Assembly (NCBI GenBank): GCA_001804705.1
Contig: MHAY01000028.1
Location: forward strand, 1 to 64,000
DNA: 64,000 bases
DNA from: Ignavibacteria bacterium RIFOXYC2_FULL_35_21
GTDB taxonomy: Bacteria > Bacteroidota > Ignavibacteria > Kapaibacteriales > UBA2268
Direction of reading: 5' to 3'
The notes beneath the pieces were generated by a model. The model made no database searches and was not told the DNA's origin. It was given only the letters and a program-made list of their open reading frames with translations. Both the position numbers and the translations under genes were made by a program. Of this stretch, positions 25,764 through 34,004 are shown in pieces. Within the stretch, counting starts at the first letter, position 1; every line of letters begins with the position of its first letter.

Positions 25764-26650
25764 TTATTCCTCAAATTCCATCAATAAAAACATAAAAAAC
25801 CATTACCATTCCCATCTTCTTCAAACTTATCAACTTCAAACAAATAATCAAACACATTTCATTAAATAACCCTCCACCATTCCAACAAATAAACACCAAC
25901 CCATTCCAATCCCACTATTCAATCCAAAATAAATTTTCAATCATTCCAAACCCCCATTCCCTTCACATTTCTCATACATCCTCATAAAAATAGTTTACTT
26001 ATTATTATTTCATTTTTATTTAATTTGCAAGGTTTGTTTATTCAAAAATCGGATAAACACAAGAGGTTCAGCCTCTAAATAGTTTTATGAATTTAGGAGT
26101 TTATCAATTATGTCAGTTAGTGAATCTTTCAATCCTTTTAAAATGGCACAGCAACAATTCGATGACGTTGCCCAGAAATTAGCCCTCGACCAACCAACTC
26201 GAGACCTTTTACGCAATCCCGACCGGGAGCACCACTTCAACATACCAATTCGCATGGACGACGGCACCTATCGCGTCTTTCGCGGTTTCCGTGTCCAGCA
26301 CAACGACGCTCGTGGCCCCTGCAAAGGCGGAATTCGCTTCCACCCGCAGGAAACAATAGACACAGTTCGTGCACTCGCCATGTGGATGACCTGGAAAACA
26401 GCAGTCGTTGACATACCCCTTGGCGGAGGTAAAGGCGGAGTAATCTGCGACCCCCACAACCTATCAATGCGCGAGCAGGAAGCACTCTGCCGCGGCTGGA
26501 TTCGACAGCTTGCCGCAAACGTAGGTCCCTTGCAGGATGTTCCCGCACCCGATGTCATGACTACAGGCCAGCACATGCTCTGGATGCTCGATGAATATGA
26601 AAGAATACACGGTGCAAAATATCCCGGCTTCATCACAGGCAAACCCGTTG
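24600..26650. other. Strand-asymmetric C-rich/G-poor island over two divergent gene starts
   Basis: On the plus strand C greatly exceeds G from the 5' half of the 914-residue gene through the leader into the 5' half of gdhA. By hand count, 25321-25380 has 23 C and 4 G; 25621-25680 has 25 C and 5 G; 26221-26280 has 20 C and 13 G. At 23101-23160 the counts are 7 C and 8 G, and at 27181-27240 they are 12 C and 15 G. The bias crosses a change in coding strand, so codon preference of one gene cannot explain it. Confidence 0.7.
25748..25992. other. G-free stretch of 245 bases (C-free leader on the minus strand)
   Basis: Not one G occurs on the plus strand from 25748 to 25992. This covers the first codons and the whole proximal leader of the minus-strand gene. 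No ORF, inverted repeat or known riboswitch was recognised here. The minus strand has several GGG runs (complement of CCC at about 25870, 25900 and 25951) that could form G-quadruplex structure in RNA. 25993-26109 is ordinary AT-rich sequence leading to gdhA. Confidence 0.9.
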
Positions 26651-27399
26651 GCCTTGGTGGCTCGCTTGGCAGAACAGAAGCCACAGGCTATGGAGTCATC
26701 TTTACATTAAGAGAAGCATTGAAACATCTTGGAATAAAACTTAACCAAACAACGGCTTCATTCCAGGGATTTGGAAACGTCAGCCAATATTCACTTGATT
26801 TATACACACAGCTCGGGGGCAAAGCCATTGCTGTTTCATGCTGGGACCAAAAAGAACAAAAATCTTACACATACAAAAAATCAGATGGTATTCAGTTCAA
26901 ACATCTAATGGATATAACCAACAGATTTGGAGAAATTGACCGTAAGAAAGCTGTTGATTTAGGATTTGAAATTCTCGATGGTGGTGCATGGATTGAGCAG
27001 GATGTTGATATACTTGTTCCAGCCGCACTCGAAAACCAGGTTAATGCCGAAACTGCACCGAAAATAAGTAAGAATGTAAAAGTCATTGTCGAAGGAGCTA
27101 ATGGCCCGACAACACCTGATGCGGATAAAATTATTAAAGAAAGAAAAATCTGGTTAATTCCTGATTTCCTTGCTAATGCAGGTGGTGTAACATGCTCGTA
27201 CTTCGAACAGGTTCAGTGCAACATGAACTATTTCTGGACAAAGGAAGAAGTTCTCAAGCGCCTCGATGAAAAGATGACTATAGCCTATCATGCAGTATCC
27301 GAACTTGCTATGACAAGGAAAATTTACATGCGCGAAGCTGCTTATATGATTTCAATATCGAGAGTAGCAGAAGCTTGCAAAATGCGCGGCTGGGTCTAA
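26110..27399 (+). CDS. gdhA: Glu/Leu/Phe/Val dehydrogenase (glutamate dehydrogenase)
   Basis: A 429-residue dehydrogenase. The substrate domain shows GPCKGGIRFHPQETIDTVRA and the catalytic Lys/Gly loop VDIPLGGGKGGV, with Asp in DVPAPDVMTTGQ. The nucleotide domain begins ASFQGFGNVSQYSL (GxGxxxx), with VEGANGPTTPDAD and LANAGGVTCSYFEQVQ further on. It interconverts 2-oxoglutarate plus ammonia and glutamate; the NAD or NADP preference cannot be read safely. GAATTTAGGAG precedes the start. The first ~600 bases are about 55% GC and C-rich, unlike the rest of the gene. It faces the glutamate-synthase-like gene across a terminator. Confidence 0.95.
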   Translation: MSVSESFNPFKMAQQQFDDVAQKLALDQPTRDLLRNPDREHHFNIPIRMDDGTYRVFRGFRVQHNDARGPCKGGIRFHPQETIDTVRALAMWMTWKTAVVDIPLGGGKGGVICDPHNLSMREQEALCRGWIRQLAANVGPLQDVPAPDVMTTGQHMLWMLDEYERIHGAKYPGFITGKPVGLGGSLGRTEATGYGVIFTLREALKHLGIKLNQTTASFQGFGNVSQYSLDLYTQLGGKAIAVSCWDQKEQKSYTYKKSDGIQFKHLMDITNRFGEIDRKKAVDLGFEILDGGAWIEQDVDILVPAALENQVNAETAPKISKNVKVIVEGANGPTTPDADKIIKERKIWLIPDFLANAGGVTCSYFEQVQCNMNYFWTKEEVLKRLDEKMTIAYHAVSELAMTRKIYMREAAYMISISRVAEACKMRGWV

Positions 27400-27447
27400 C
27401 CAGTTAAAAGTAAAAAGTTAGAAGTTATAAAGTAAAAACCGAAAATT

Positions 27448-27488
27448 AATCCCTGCTATGTAAAATTCACAGCAGGGATTTTCATTTT
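27448..27488. terminator. Bidirectional-type terminator between gdhA and the FMN glutamate-synthase-like gene
   Basis: Arms AATCCCTGCT (27448-27457) and AGCAGGGATT (27471-27480) with a 13-base loop, then TTCATTTT. A-rich sequence on the left could serve the minus strand. Confidence 0.85.
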
Positions 27489-27489
27489 A

Positions 27490-27518
27490 ATTGTGAATTG
27501 TGAATTGTGAATTTTTAA
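27490..27518 (-). repeat. Heptamer array
   Basis: Three ATTGTGA units and a degenerate unit, immediately 3' of the minus-strand gene ending at 27521. Confidence 0.7.
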
Positions 27519-27520
27519 TT

Positions 27521-29110
27521 TCAAAGTTTCTTAAACATATCTTCGACTTCCTCTTTGTCAACATCCATTATGTATTGAATGCCGCTGATTTCGGAGCCTT
27601 GCTTAGTCAAAGATGCAATGTCGTTTCTCGTGATGTATTCAAGAGAGAATTTCCTTGCTCCTGTCATTAATTGCCTCAAGCCTTGCCCCAGTCTTTCATA
27701 GTATGTATATAAACCAATGGCACCTGTAGGAAGTTTCTCAAATTCATCATCACCAAGCTCTTTTCTGATTTGAGCCGCTGTAACAAATATTTCATCTTTT
27801 GTAGTACCGAATCTTTCAACATACACAGGAACCTGGCCATCATCAATTGACCTTCCGATTGTCTTTCCTACCATTGCCGCCGCAATAGGTGAGCGAGCCA
27901 TACCTATCATTTTCACGAAAGGAGCACCAAGTGATAAGCCTTTGAATATCTGGTCTTCGAAAGTAAAGCCTCCGGCAAGAACGAGTGCCGGGACATATTT
28001 CTTGGCTTCATGTAATCTCTTTGCATATTGATAAAGCAATGAATGAAGCTCGACAGGCGGGACACCCCATTCGTTCATCATTCTCCAGGGGCTCATTCCG
28101 GTGCCGCCGCCGGCACCGTCAACCGTAAGCATATCAATTTTATATTTCGAGGAATAGATAATTGCTCGTGCAAGGTCAGCAGGGCCATAAGCACCGGTCT
28201 TAAGAAATACATATTTTGCTCCTGCTTTTCTCAACTCTTCAACACGCTTGGCAAATGATTCTTCCGCAACCATTCCGACCCTTGAATGCCTTTCGAATTC
28301 TTTGAATGAGCCTCTTTCGAAAGCCTTAATAACATTCGGGTCAGTTGGATTAGGTAAAACAATATAACCTCTTTCATACAACTTCTGAGCTTTCTTGAGG
28401 TCATTTACCTTAACTTCTCCCCCTATGTTTTTTGCACCCTGCCCCCATTTTAATTCGACAATTTCGACACCGAGTTTATCTATTGCATATTCCTGAACAC
28501 CCAACCTTGTATCCTCGACATTCGCCTGAACGATGATTGCACCGTAACCATCACGTTGATTGTCTTTATATAATTTTACTCTTCTTTTCAAATCAACAGT
28601 ATCAGTAATTTTTCCATTAACAATGGTTGCTTCCATATCCATTCCGCCAACATTTTCACCGATAGTTAATCCGGTGCCGGATAGGGCAGAACCTATTGCA
28701 AGGCCTTCCCAGTTGTTCTTGGCAACATTTGTAGAGCCTATTCCGGGAATAATCCACGGGTAACGGAATTTTATTTTCTTATCATATCCGATTTTTACTT
28801 CAAGATTAACGGCAGGGAAAATAGCTTTGTCACTGTCAGCTTCAATGCCTTGTGCACCGACTGCTGTACCCATTATATTAAAATCAGAATAATCAACGGG
28901 ATACTTTTTCTCTGATGCTGTGGTTATCACTCCGAAGGGTTGAGGGTAAATCACTTCATGTCCGCGATACGCAGACTTGCCGATTTCACACATACCTATA
29001 CATCCATCCACACATGTTACACACATTCCTGAAGCCGGGGTAATTGAATCTTCAGTTCTGTTTTTTGTTAAAGTTGCTGCCGATGAATTCACTCTCGAAT
29101 ACATTATCAT
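27521..29110 (-). CDS. FMN-binding glutamate-synthase-like protein (archaeal-type GltB domain)
   Basis: A 529-residue protein corresponding to the FMN/synthase core of glutamate synthase. The N terminus has a Cys cluster (SGMCVTCVDGCIGMCEIGKS). The barrel has DYSDFNIMGTAVGAQGIEAD, VELKWGQGAKNIGGEVKV, the FMN site DMLTVDGAGGGTGMSPWRMM, and FVKMIGMARSPIAAAMVGKT. There is no N-terminal glutaminase domain, so by itself it cannot hydrolyse glutamine. It follows the diaphorase genes on the same strand, 98 bases after the HoxU-like gene, with a REP in the gap. That suggests it accepts electrons from the NuoF-GltD fusion. Whether it makes glutamate from 2-oxoglutarate or has another flavin role is open. 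Confidence 0.85.
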   Translation of the reverse strand: MIMYSRVNSSAATLTKNRTEDSITPASGMCVTCVDGCIGMCEIGKSAYRGHEVIYPQPFGVITTASEKKYPVDYSDFNIMGTAVGAQGIEADSDKAIFPAVNLEVKIGYDKKIKFRYPWIIPGIGSTNVAKNNWEGLAIGSALSGTGLTIGENVGGMDMEATIVNGKITDTVDLKRRVKLYKDNQRDGYGAIIVQANVEDTRLGVQEYAIDKLGVEIVELKWGQGAKNIGGEVKVNDLKKAQKLYERGYIVLPNPTDPNVIKAFERGSFKEFERHSRVGMVAEESFAKRVEELRKAGAKYVFLKTGAYGPADLARAIIYSSKYKIDMLTVDGAGGGTGMSPWRMMNEWGVPPVELHSLLYQYAKRLHEAKKYVPALVLAGGFTFEDQIFKGLSLGAPFVKMIGMARSPIAAAMVGKTIGRSIDDGQVPVYVERFGTTKDEIFVTAAQIRKELGDDEFEKLPTGAIGLYTYYERLGQGLRQLMTGARKFSLEYITRNDIASLTKQGSEISGIQYIMDVDKEEVEDMFKKL

Positions 29111-29177
29111 TGTTTCACCTTAAATTTGTTTTTAATATTTTATTATATAATTAATATTCATTTTTTCTTGAAAATCC

Positions 29178-29206
29178 CTGTCAGGAGTTACTCCTGACAG
29201 ACCTAC
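29178..29206 (-). repeat. REP hairpin (GTAG type) with the TGTCAGGAG core
   Basis: Arms CTGTCAGGAG and CTCCTGACAG with a TTA loop, and GTAG on the minus strand (29206-29203). It joins the GTAG family to the non-GTAG palindromes at 12-13 kb, which share the same core. Confidence 0.85.
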
Positions 29207-29208
29207 AT

Positions 29209-29904
29209 TTATTTTATATTTGAATAATGCGTTCCCGATATTTCACATGCCACACAGGGGTCCATATAACACATCATTTCCTTGAATTGGTCTTTTTCAA
29301 CACAAGGCAAGCTCAGATTCACACATCCATTACAAATAGCATTATCCTTATCTGTATATGTACATCTTAGCTGACAAACAGGACATACATACATACATCC
29401 ACCGCAAAGCCGGCATTCCTCCGATTTCATATCGAATGGTGTTCCGATTCTTCTCGTTTCTCCTCTTCCCTGGTAGCCTATAGCATGTCCTGTCATCTGT
29501 TCGGCACACATTCTTACACATCTTCCGCAAAGAATGCATGTCTCCCATTCTTGTTTGAATCTCTGCTGCCTTACGTCAAATTTAGATGCCAAATCCTGTA
29601 TTGTTTTAGATTGAGGGCACGATGCAAGAAGCAATTCAATCACCATCTTTCTTGCTTTAACTACCCTTGCTGTTGATGTACGCACTTTCATACCTTCTTC
29701 GGCAGGGTATGTACATGATGATACCAACTTTGCTTTAGGGCCTTCTCCGATTTCAACAACACAGAGTCTGCATGCTCCGTAAGGACTCAATCCTTCCATA
29801 TGGCAAAGTGTCGGTATCGGGAATCCAAGGAATTGAGCCGCTTCTAATATTGTCGTACCCTTATCAACCGATAATTGCGCTCCGTTTATAGTTAAGGTTA
29901 TCAT
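29209..29904 (-). CDS. HoxU/NuoG-N-like iron-sulfur subunit
   Basis: A 231-residue electron-transfer subunit. Residues ~1-75 are a plant-type 2Fe-2S ferredoxin (PTLCHMEGLSPYGACRLCVV, then SSCTYPAEEG). Residues ~80-120 are the NuoG-like cluster domain, with LLASCPQSKTIQDLA. The usual His-(Cys)3 start is not fully evident, so that cluster is uncertain. Residues ~135-195 carry two 4Fe-4S motifs: CILCGRCVRMC and CRLCGGCMYVCPVC. Further C-terminal cysteines follow. It matches HoxU or the N-terminal part of NuoG/HydA. Its start overlaps the stop of the NuoF-GltD gene by four bases, so it is translationally coupled. Confidence 0.88.
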   Translation of the reverse strand: MITLTINGAQLSVDKGTTILEAAQFLGFPIPTLCHMEGLSPYGACRLCVVEIGEGPKAKLVSSCTYPAEEGMKVRTSTARVVKARKMVIELLLASCPQSKTIQDLASKFDVRQQRFKQEWETCILCGRCVRMCAEQMTGHAIGYQGRGETRRIGTPFDMKSEECRLCGGCMYVCPVCQLRCTYTDKDNAICNGCVNLSLPCVEKDQFKEMMCYMDPCVACEISGTHYSNIK

Positions 29905-32900
29905 ACCAATACCTCTCCTTTCTGTAAAATATCCTGCTTTAATTCTTCTTGTTCAATTTTTATCTTTTCGGTATAAGTAAATTCAAGGTCACATCTCATA
30001 CAACGAGATGCTTCATAAACTGCAGATTCTTCCGAAAGTGTTTTCTCAACTTCCTCAAGTGTGGTTCTTCTCTTTGCTGCTGAAATTGTAGGAAGTTTAA
30101 TTCTTTTCATTTCTTCCTCACTCTCTTCTCCCACAACTTCCTTTGGTGGAACATAAACCGAAGGCATCTTCCTGTCTAATGGTTTTCCAAGTTCTTCACC
30201 GTTTAAAAATCTATCAATCATAATTGCTGCTTTCTTTCCTGCTGCTATTGCTTCTACAACGGTATTTGGCCCGGTAACTACATCTCCTCCTGCAAATACA
30301 CCGGGGCGGTTAGTCTCCAGTGTGTCTTCATTGACAATCAAAGTTCCCCACTTATTAACATCAATTCCCATATATGTAATATAACCAACATCGGGAGTGT
30401 CCCCAATCGTTACAATAAGATTATCTAACGGCACAAAATATTCACTTCCTTTAATTGCCTGGGGATTTCTTCTACCGCTTGCATCGACATCTCCAAGCAT
30501 ATTTTTAATAAATTCAACTCCTCTCAGCTTTCCTTTTTCCGATTTTATTTTAACAGGAGAAACCAGTGTGTAAAGTATTATCCCTTCTTCCAATGCCGCA
30601 TCAATTTCGTGTTGCAGGGCAGGCATTTCGTTTCGTGTTCTTCTATAGAAAATCGTAACGCTTTCAACATCTTTCTGTCTCAATGCAACACGGGCAGCAT
30701 CAATAGCAGAGTCGCCCCCACCAATGACACCTACATGCCCATGTGCAAGTTTCTTTCCCTCAATATTAAAAGCCTTCAGGAATTCGATTGCTGGGAAAAC
30801 ACCTTCAAGGTCTTCACCTTCTATATTAAGTAATTTGCTCTTATGTGCTCCCATGCCAAGGAAGACTGATTTATATCCATTATTCAATAGATAATCAATC
30901 GTAATATCCTTACCCAGGGCAGTATTACAATGAAGTGTAATATTTTCATCAATCAAGCTTGCAATTTCTTTTCTCAGCACGTCCCTGGGGAGCCTGTATT
31001 CAGGAATACCGCTGATTAGCATACCGCCGGGCTCTGTGTCTTTTTCAAAAACAGTTACCTTATAACCCATGAGTGATAATCTGTGAGCGGCTGTTAAACC
31101 TGCAGGCCCAGCTCCGATTACTGCAACTTTATTATCATCGGCATTTTCTTTTATTTTTCGTACAGGTTTATAAACCGATGGTTCTATCATATCTGTAATA
31201 AATCTTTTCAATGCTCTGATAGCAACAGGTTCTCCCGTCAGAACTCCGGCTTTGCACATCTTTTCGCATGGATGACTACATACCCTTGCACATACAGACG
31301 GGAAAGGATTTGCTTCCCTGAGTGCTATATATGCCTGTTCATACTCTCCCCGTGCAATATGAGCAATATACCGCCATGCTTCTGTACCAATCGGGCAGGT
31401 AGCCTGGCAAGGTGCTCCGACAAGTTCCTTGCAAACTCCTGCTTTACAATGTTTATTTTTTATATGGTCAATATATTCATCCCTGAAATATTTTATGGTT
31501 GATAATACCGGGTTTGATGCAGTCTGGCCCAAGCCGCACATGGTAGTATCTTTTACGACGAGAGCAAGCTCTTCAAGAAGGTCAAGCTGTTCCATTGTAG
31601 CTTTACCTTTAGTGATGTCATCCAGGATTTCATACATACGTTGAGTTCCCTTACGGCAGGTAAAACACTTACCGCAGGATTCGCTTTTAAGAAAATTCAT
31701 AAAATATCTTGCAACATCAACAATACATGTTCTTTCATCCATAACTATCATGCCGCCTGAACCCATGATTGAGCCGACTTCAGAAAGTTTTTCAAAATCA
31801 ATTGGTATGTCGAACATATTAACAGGAATGCATCCACCCGATGGGCCTCCTGTTTGTATAGCTTTTATTTTTACATCACCCGGAGCACCACCGCCAATAT
31901 CATAAACCAATTCTTTTATTGTCATACCTAACGGTATTTCTACCAATCCCGTATTTTTAATCTTTCCAACGAGACTGAATATTTTTGTACCTGTGCTGGT
32001 TTTAGTTCCGATTTTGGCATATTCTGAGCCACCAATATCAATTATAATTGGAATATTAGCCCAGGTTTCAACATTATTAATAACGGTCGGTCTTCCATAG
32101 ACCCCCTTTTCAACAGGGTAGGGAGGCCTTTGTCTTGGTTCACCCATCTTCCCTTCGATAGATTTGATTAGTGCAGTTTCTTCACCACAAACAAAAGCAC
32201 CTGCACCGCGAACAATTTTTATATCGAAATTAAATCCTGTGCCAAGTATGTTATCACCCAGCAAACCGACATCCTTAGCTTGCCGTAATGCAATTGTGAG
32301 ATGTTTGATAGCCAATGGATATTCATTTCTTACATATACAACACCGTTTGTAGCTACGGTTGCATAGCCTCCTATCAGCATACCTTCAATAATACTGTGA
32401 GGATTACCTTCAAGGACACTACGGTCCATATATGCACCCGGGTCACCCTCGTCAGCATTACATATAATATATTTACCTTTGTCGCCAGGCTGCTTCGACA
32501 GAAATTCCCATTTAATACCTGTTGGAAATCCCGCGCCACCTCTACCTCTGATTCCGGAAATTTTTACTTGTTCGATTACTTGTTGGGGTGACATCGAGCA
32601 TAGAATTTTTTCAAGAGATTTATAACCAAAGTTAGTGAAATAGTCGGTTATTCTAATCGGGTCAATGTTCTGATTCTTTTTCAGTATGGTTCTTTGCTGC
32701 TTGCTGAAAAATGGAATATCGTGCTGCTTGTAATATCTCTCTCCGGTTTTCGGGTCAGTGTAAAGTAACTCTTCTACAAGCTTACCTTCGATTGTAGCAT
32801 CAATTATACTGCCAATCGTATCAAGCGTTACTTTGTGATAAAAAGCATCATCTGGCTTGATAAGTATAAATGGTCCCATTTCACAGAATCCATGGCATCC

Positions 32901-33128
32901 GGTAATTTTCAACGTAATTTTGTTTTGAAGGTTATTTTCAATTATATACTTCTTCATGCCGCGAATAATGTCTCCTGTTCCGCTTGCATGACACGCAGTA
33001 CCCGAACAGATTACAAGCTGTGGTTTGTCGTCGTTTTTAATTTTTTCGAATAATGACCAGTAAAGTTTTTTTAAGTCGTCAATCGAATTAAGCTTTTGTA
33101 GTTCTTCTATTGAAGATATATCACTCAT
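29901..33128 (-). CDS. NuoF/HoxF-like subunit fused to a GltD/NfnL-like NADPH module
   Basis: A 1,075-residue fusion. Residues ~30-125 are a thioredoxin-like 2Fe-2S domain (VICSGTACHASGTGDI, ITGCHGFCEMGP). Residues ~165-560 are NuoF: FMN/NAD motifs GIRGRGGAGFPTGIKWEF and CNADEGDPGAYMDRSVLEG, a SLBB region, and 4Fe-4S ligands SCGKCFTCRKGT with TTMCGLGQ. From ~575, a GltD-type unit adds 4Fe-4S cysteines (GAPCQATCPIGTEA, SVCARVCSHPCEKMCKAG). Two nucleotide folds follow (VAVIGAGPAGLTAAHRLS; VGVIGGGDSAIDAARVA) and the FAD end GVFAGGDVVTGPNTVVEAIA. Thus NADH- and NAD(P)H-type flavin sites lie in one chain, as expected for a transhydrogenating or bifurcating machine. Confidence 0.9.
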   Translation of the reverse strand: MSDISSIEELQKLNSIDDLKKLYWSLFEKIKNDDKPQLVICSGTACHASGTGDIIRGMKKYIIENNLQNKITLKITGCHGFCEMGPFILIKPDDAFYHKVTLDTIGSIIDATIEGKLVEELLYTDPKTGERYYKQHDIPFFSKQQRTILKKNQNIDPIRITDYFTNFGYKSLEKILCSMSPQQVIEQVKISGIRGRGGAGFPTGIKWEFLSKQPGDKGKYIICNADEGDPGAYMDRSVLEGNPHSIIEGMLIGGYATVATNGVVYVRNEYPLAIKHLTIALRQAKDVGLLGDNILGTGFNFDIKIVRGAGAFVCGEETALIKSIEGKMGEPRQRPPYPVEKGVYGRPTVINNVETWANIPIIIDIGGSEYAKIGTKTSTGTKIFSLVGKIKNTGLVEIPLGMTIKELVYDIGGGAPGDVKIKAIQTGGPSGGCIPVNMFDIPIDFEKLSEVGSIMGSGGMIVMDERTCIVDVARYFMNFLKSESCGKCFTCRKGTQRMYEILDDITKGKATMEQLDLLEELALVVKDTTMCGLGQTASNPVLSTIKYFRDEYIDHIKNKHCKAGVCKELVGAPCQATCPIGTEAWRYIAHIARGEYEQAYIALREANPFPSVCARVCSHPCEKMCKAGVLTGEPVAIRALKRFITDMIEPSVYKPVRKIKENADDNKVAVIGAGPAGLTAAHRLSLMGYKVTVFEKDTEPGGMLISGIPEYRLPRDVLRKEIASLIDENITLHCNTALGKDITIDYLLNNGYKSVFLGMGAHKSKLLNIEGEDLEGVFPAIEFLKAFNIEGKKLAHGHVGVIGGGDSAIDAARVALRQKDVESVTIFYRRTRNEMPALQHEIDAALEEGIILYTLVSPVKIKSEKGKLRGVEFIKNMLGDVDASGRRNPQAIKGSEYFVPLDNLIVTIGDTPDVGYITYMGIDVNKWGTLIVNEDTLETNRPGVFAGGDVVTGPNTVVEAIAAGKKAAIMIDRFLNGEELGKPLDRKMPSVYVPPKEVVGEESEEEMKRIKLPTISAAKRRTTLEEVEKTLSEESAVYEASRCMRCDLEFTYTEKIKIEQEELKQDILQKGEVLV

Positions 33129-33167
33129 TATTTTTTCTCCTGTGTCTGTTACATTATTTTTAAAAAA

Positions 33168-34004
33168 TTAAAACAGATCCAGTAAATGTCCCTGACAGCC
33201 ACGTTTAGGACATACCTGAACAATTCCCCCTCCTTTTAACATAAGTGGTATCATATATTCTCCGCAATCAGGGCAGATAGTTGGACTTTTCAGTTCTGCA
33301 TGGCAATGAGGACAGAAGAAGTTAACAGTAGTATCTTCCGGCACTTCATACTCTGATTCAATATTATAACTGCCATACATTCCGGAAAGTCTTACTGAAC
33401 CATGTTTATCCTTGAAAGATATGGTTAATCTTATTGAAGGATAATTATCAATTAACACTTCATTGTCCATCAGTGTGTGGTTGCATTTTGTACAACTAAC
33501 CTCGACGGGAAAGATTCGCTTATCTCCCTCGACTCTGACAGCCTCTAATCCTTTCTTTGCTTCTTCAAGGATATGTTTAACTTTAGTTGTCTTAACTTTT
33601 GAAAAGTAATGGCCGTCAACAACTGCAACAGGCCCTAAAGCGCAAGCACCAAGACAATTAACAGTTTCAAACGTAAATTCGTTGTCAGGTGTAGTTTCTC
33701 CGGGTGGGATTTTTAATTGTTTTTGAAATTCATCGGCAATTGACTGGCCACCTCTTACATGACAAGCTGTACCAAGACAGCAATTGACTAAATGTTTCCC
33801 TTTCGGTTTTAAGCTAAAATATCTATAGAACGTTGCCACTCCATAAATATCTACCAGAGATTTGCCTGTTTCATCTGCAACTGTTCTCAGTGCATAATCA
33901 GGCAGATAACTGTACTTTGCCTGGATATCCTCCAGTATGGAGATTATCCCGTCACCATCCTTCTTGTGTTTTTCAACAATTTTAAGAACAGCATCTTCAC
34001 TCAT
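33168..34004 (-). CDS. NuoE/HoxE-like 2Fe-2S subunit with C-terminal zinc-ribbon extension
   Basis: A 278-residue protein. Residues ~1-155 are canonical NuoE: helical DGIISILEDIQAKYSYLPDY, then GVATFYRYFSLKPKG, and 2Fe-2S ligands CLGTACHVRGG and NCLGACALGP. Residues ~165-278 are an extra module with CxxC pairs: SCTKCNHTL, FFCPHCHAEL, TICPDCGEY and a final QVCPKRGCQGH. These look like two or three zinc ribbons. Plain NuoE is about 160-180 residues, so the extension is the notable part. First gene of the four-gene cluster; 39 bases separate it from the NuoF fusion. The start has no strong Shine-Dalgarno (ATTTTTATG). Confidence 0.88.
   Translation of the reverse strand: MSEDAVLKIVEKHKKDGDGIISILEDIQAKYSYLPDYALRTVADETGKSLVDIYGVATFYRYFSLKPKGKHLVNCCLGTACHVRGGQSIADEFQKQLKIPPGETTPDNEFTFETVNCLGACALGPVAVVDGHYFSKVKTTKVKHILEEAKKGLEAVRVEGDKRIFPVEVSCTKCNHTLMDNEVLIDNYPSIRLTISFKDKHGSVRLSGMYGSYNIESEYEVPEDTTVNFFCPHCHAELKSPTICPDCGEYMIPLMLKGGGIVQVCPKRGCQGHLLDLF

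Noticed and set aside
24948-25787. 279-residue plus-strand ORF opposite the 914-residue gene
   Set aside because: Its His/Pro/Ile-rich content is the shadow of the C-rich strand; the minus-strand gene has clear domain motifs.
26237-26684. Antisense ORFs of 80-138 residues over the gdhA 5' half
   Set aside because: They follow from the local GC-rich composition; the gdhA frame carries all conserved motifs.
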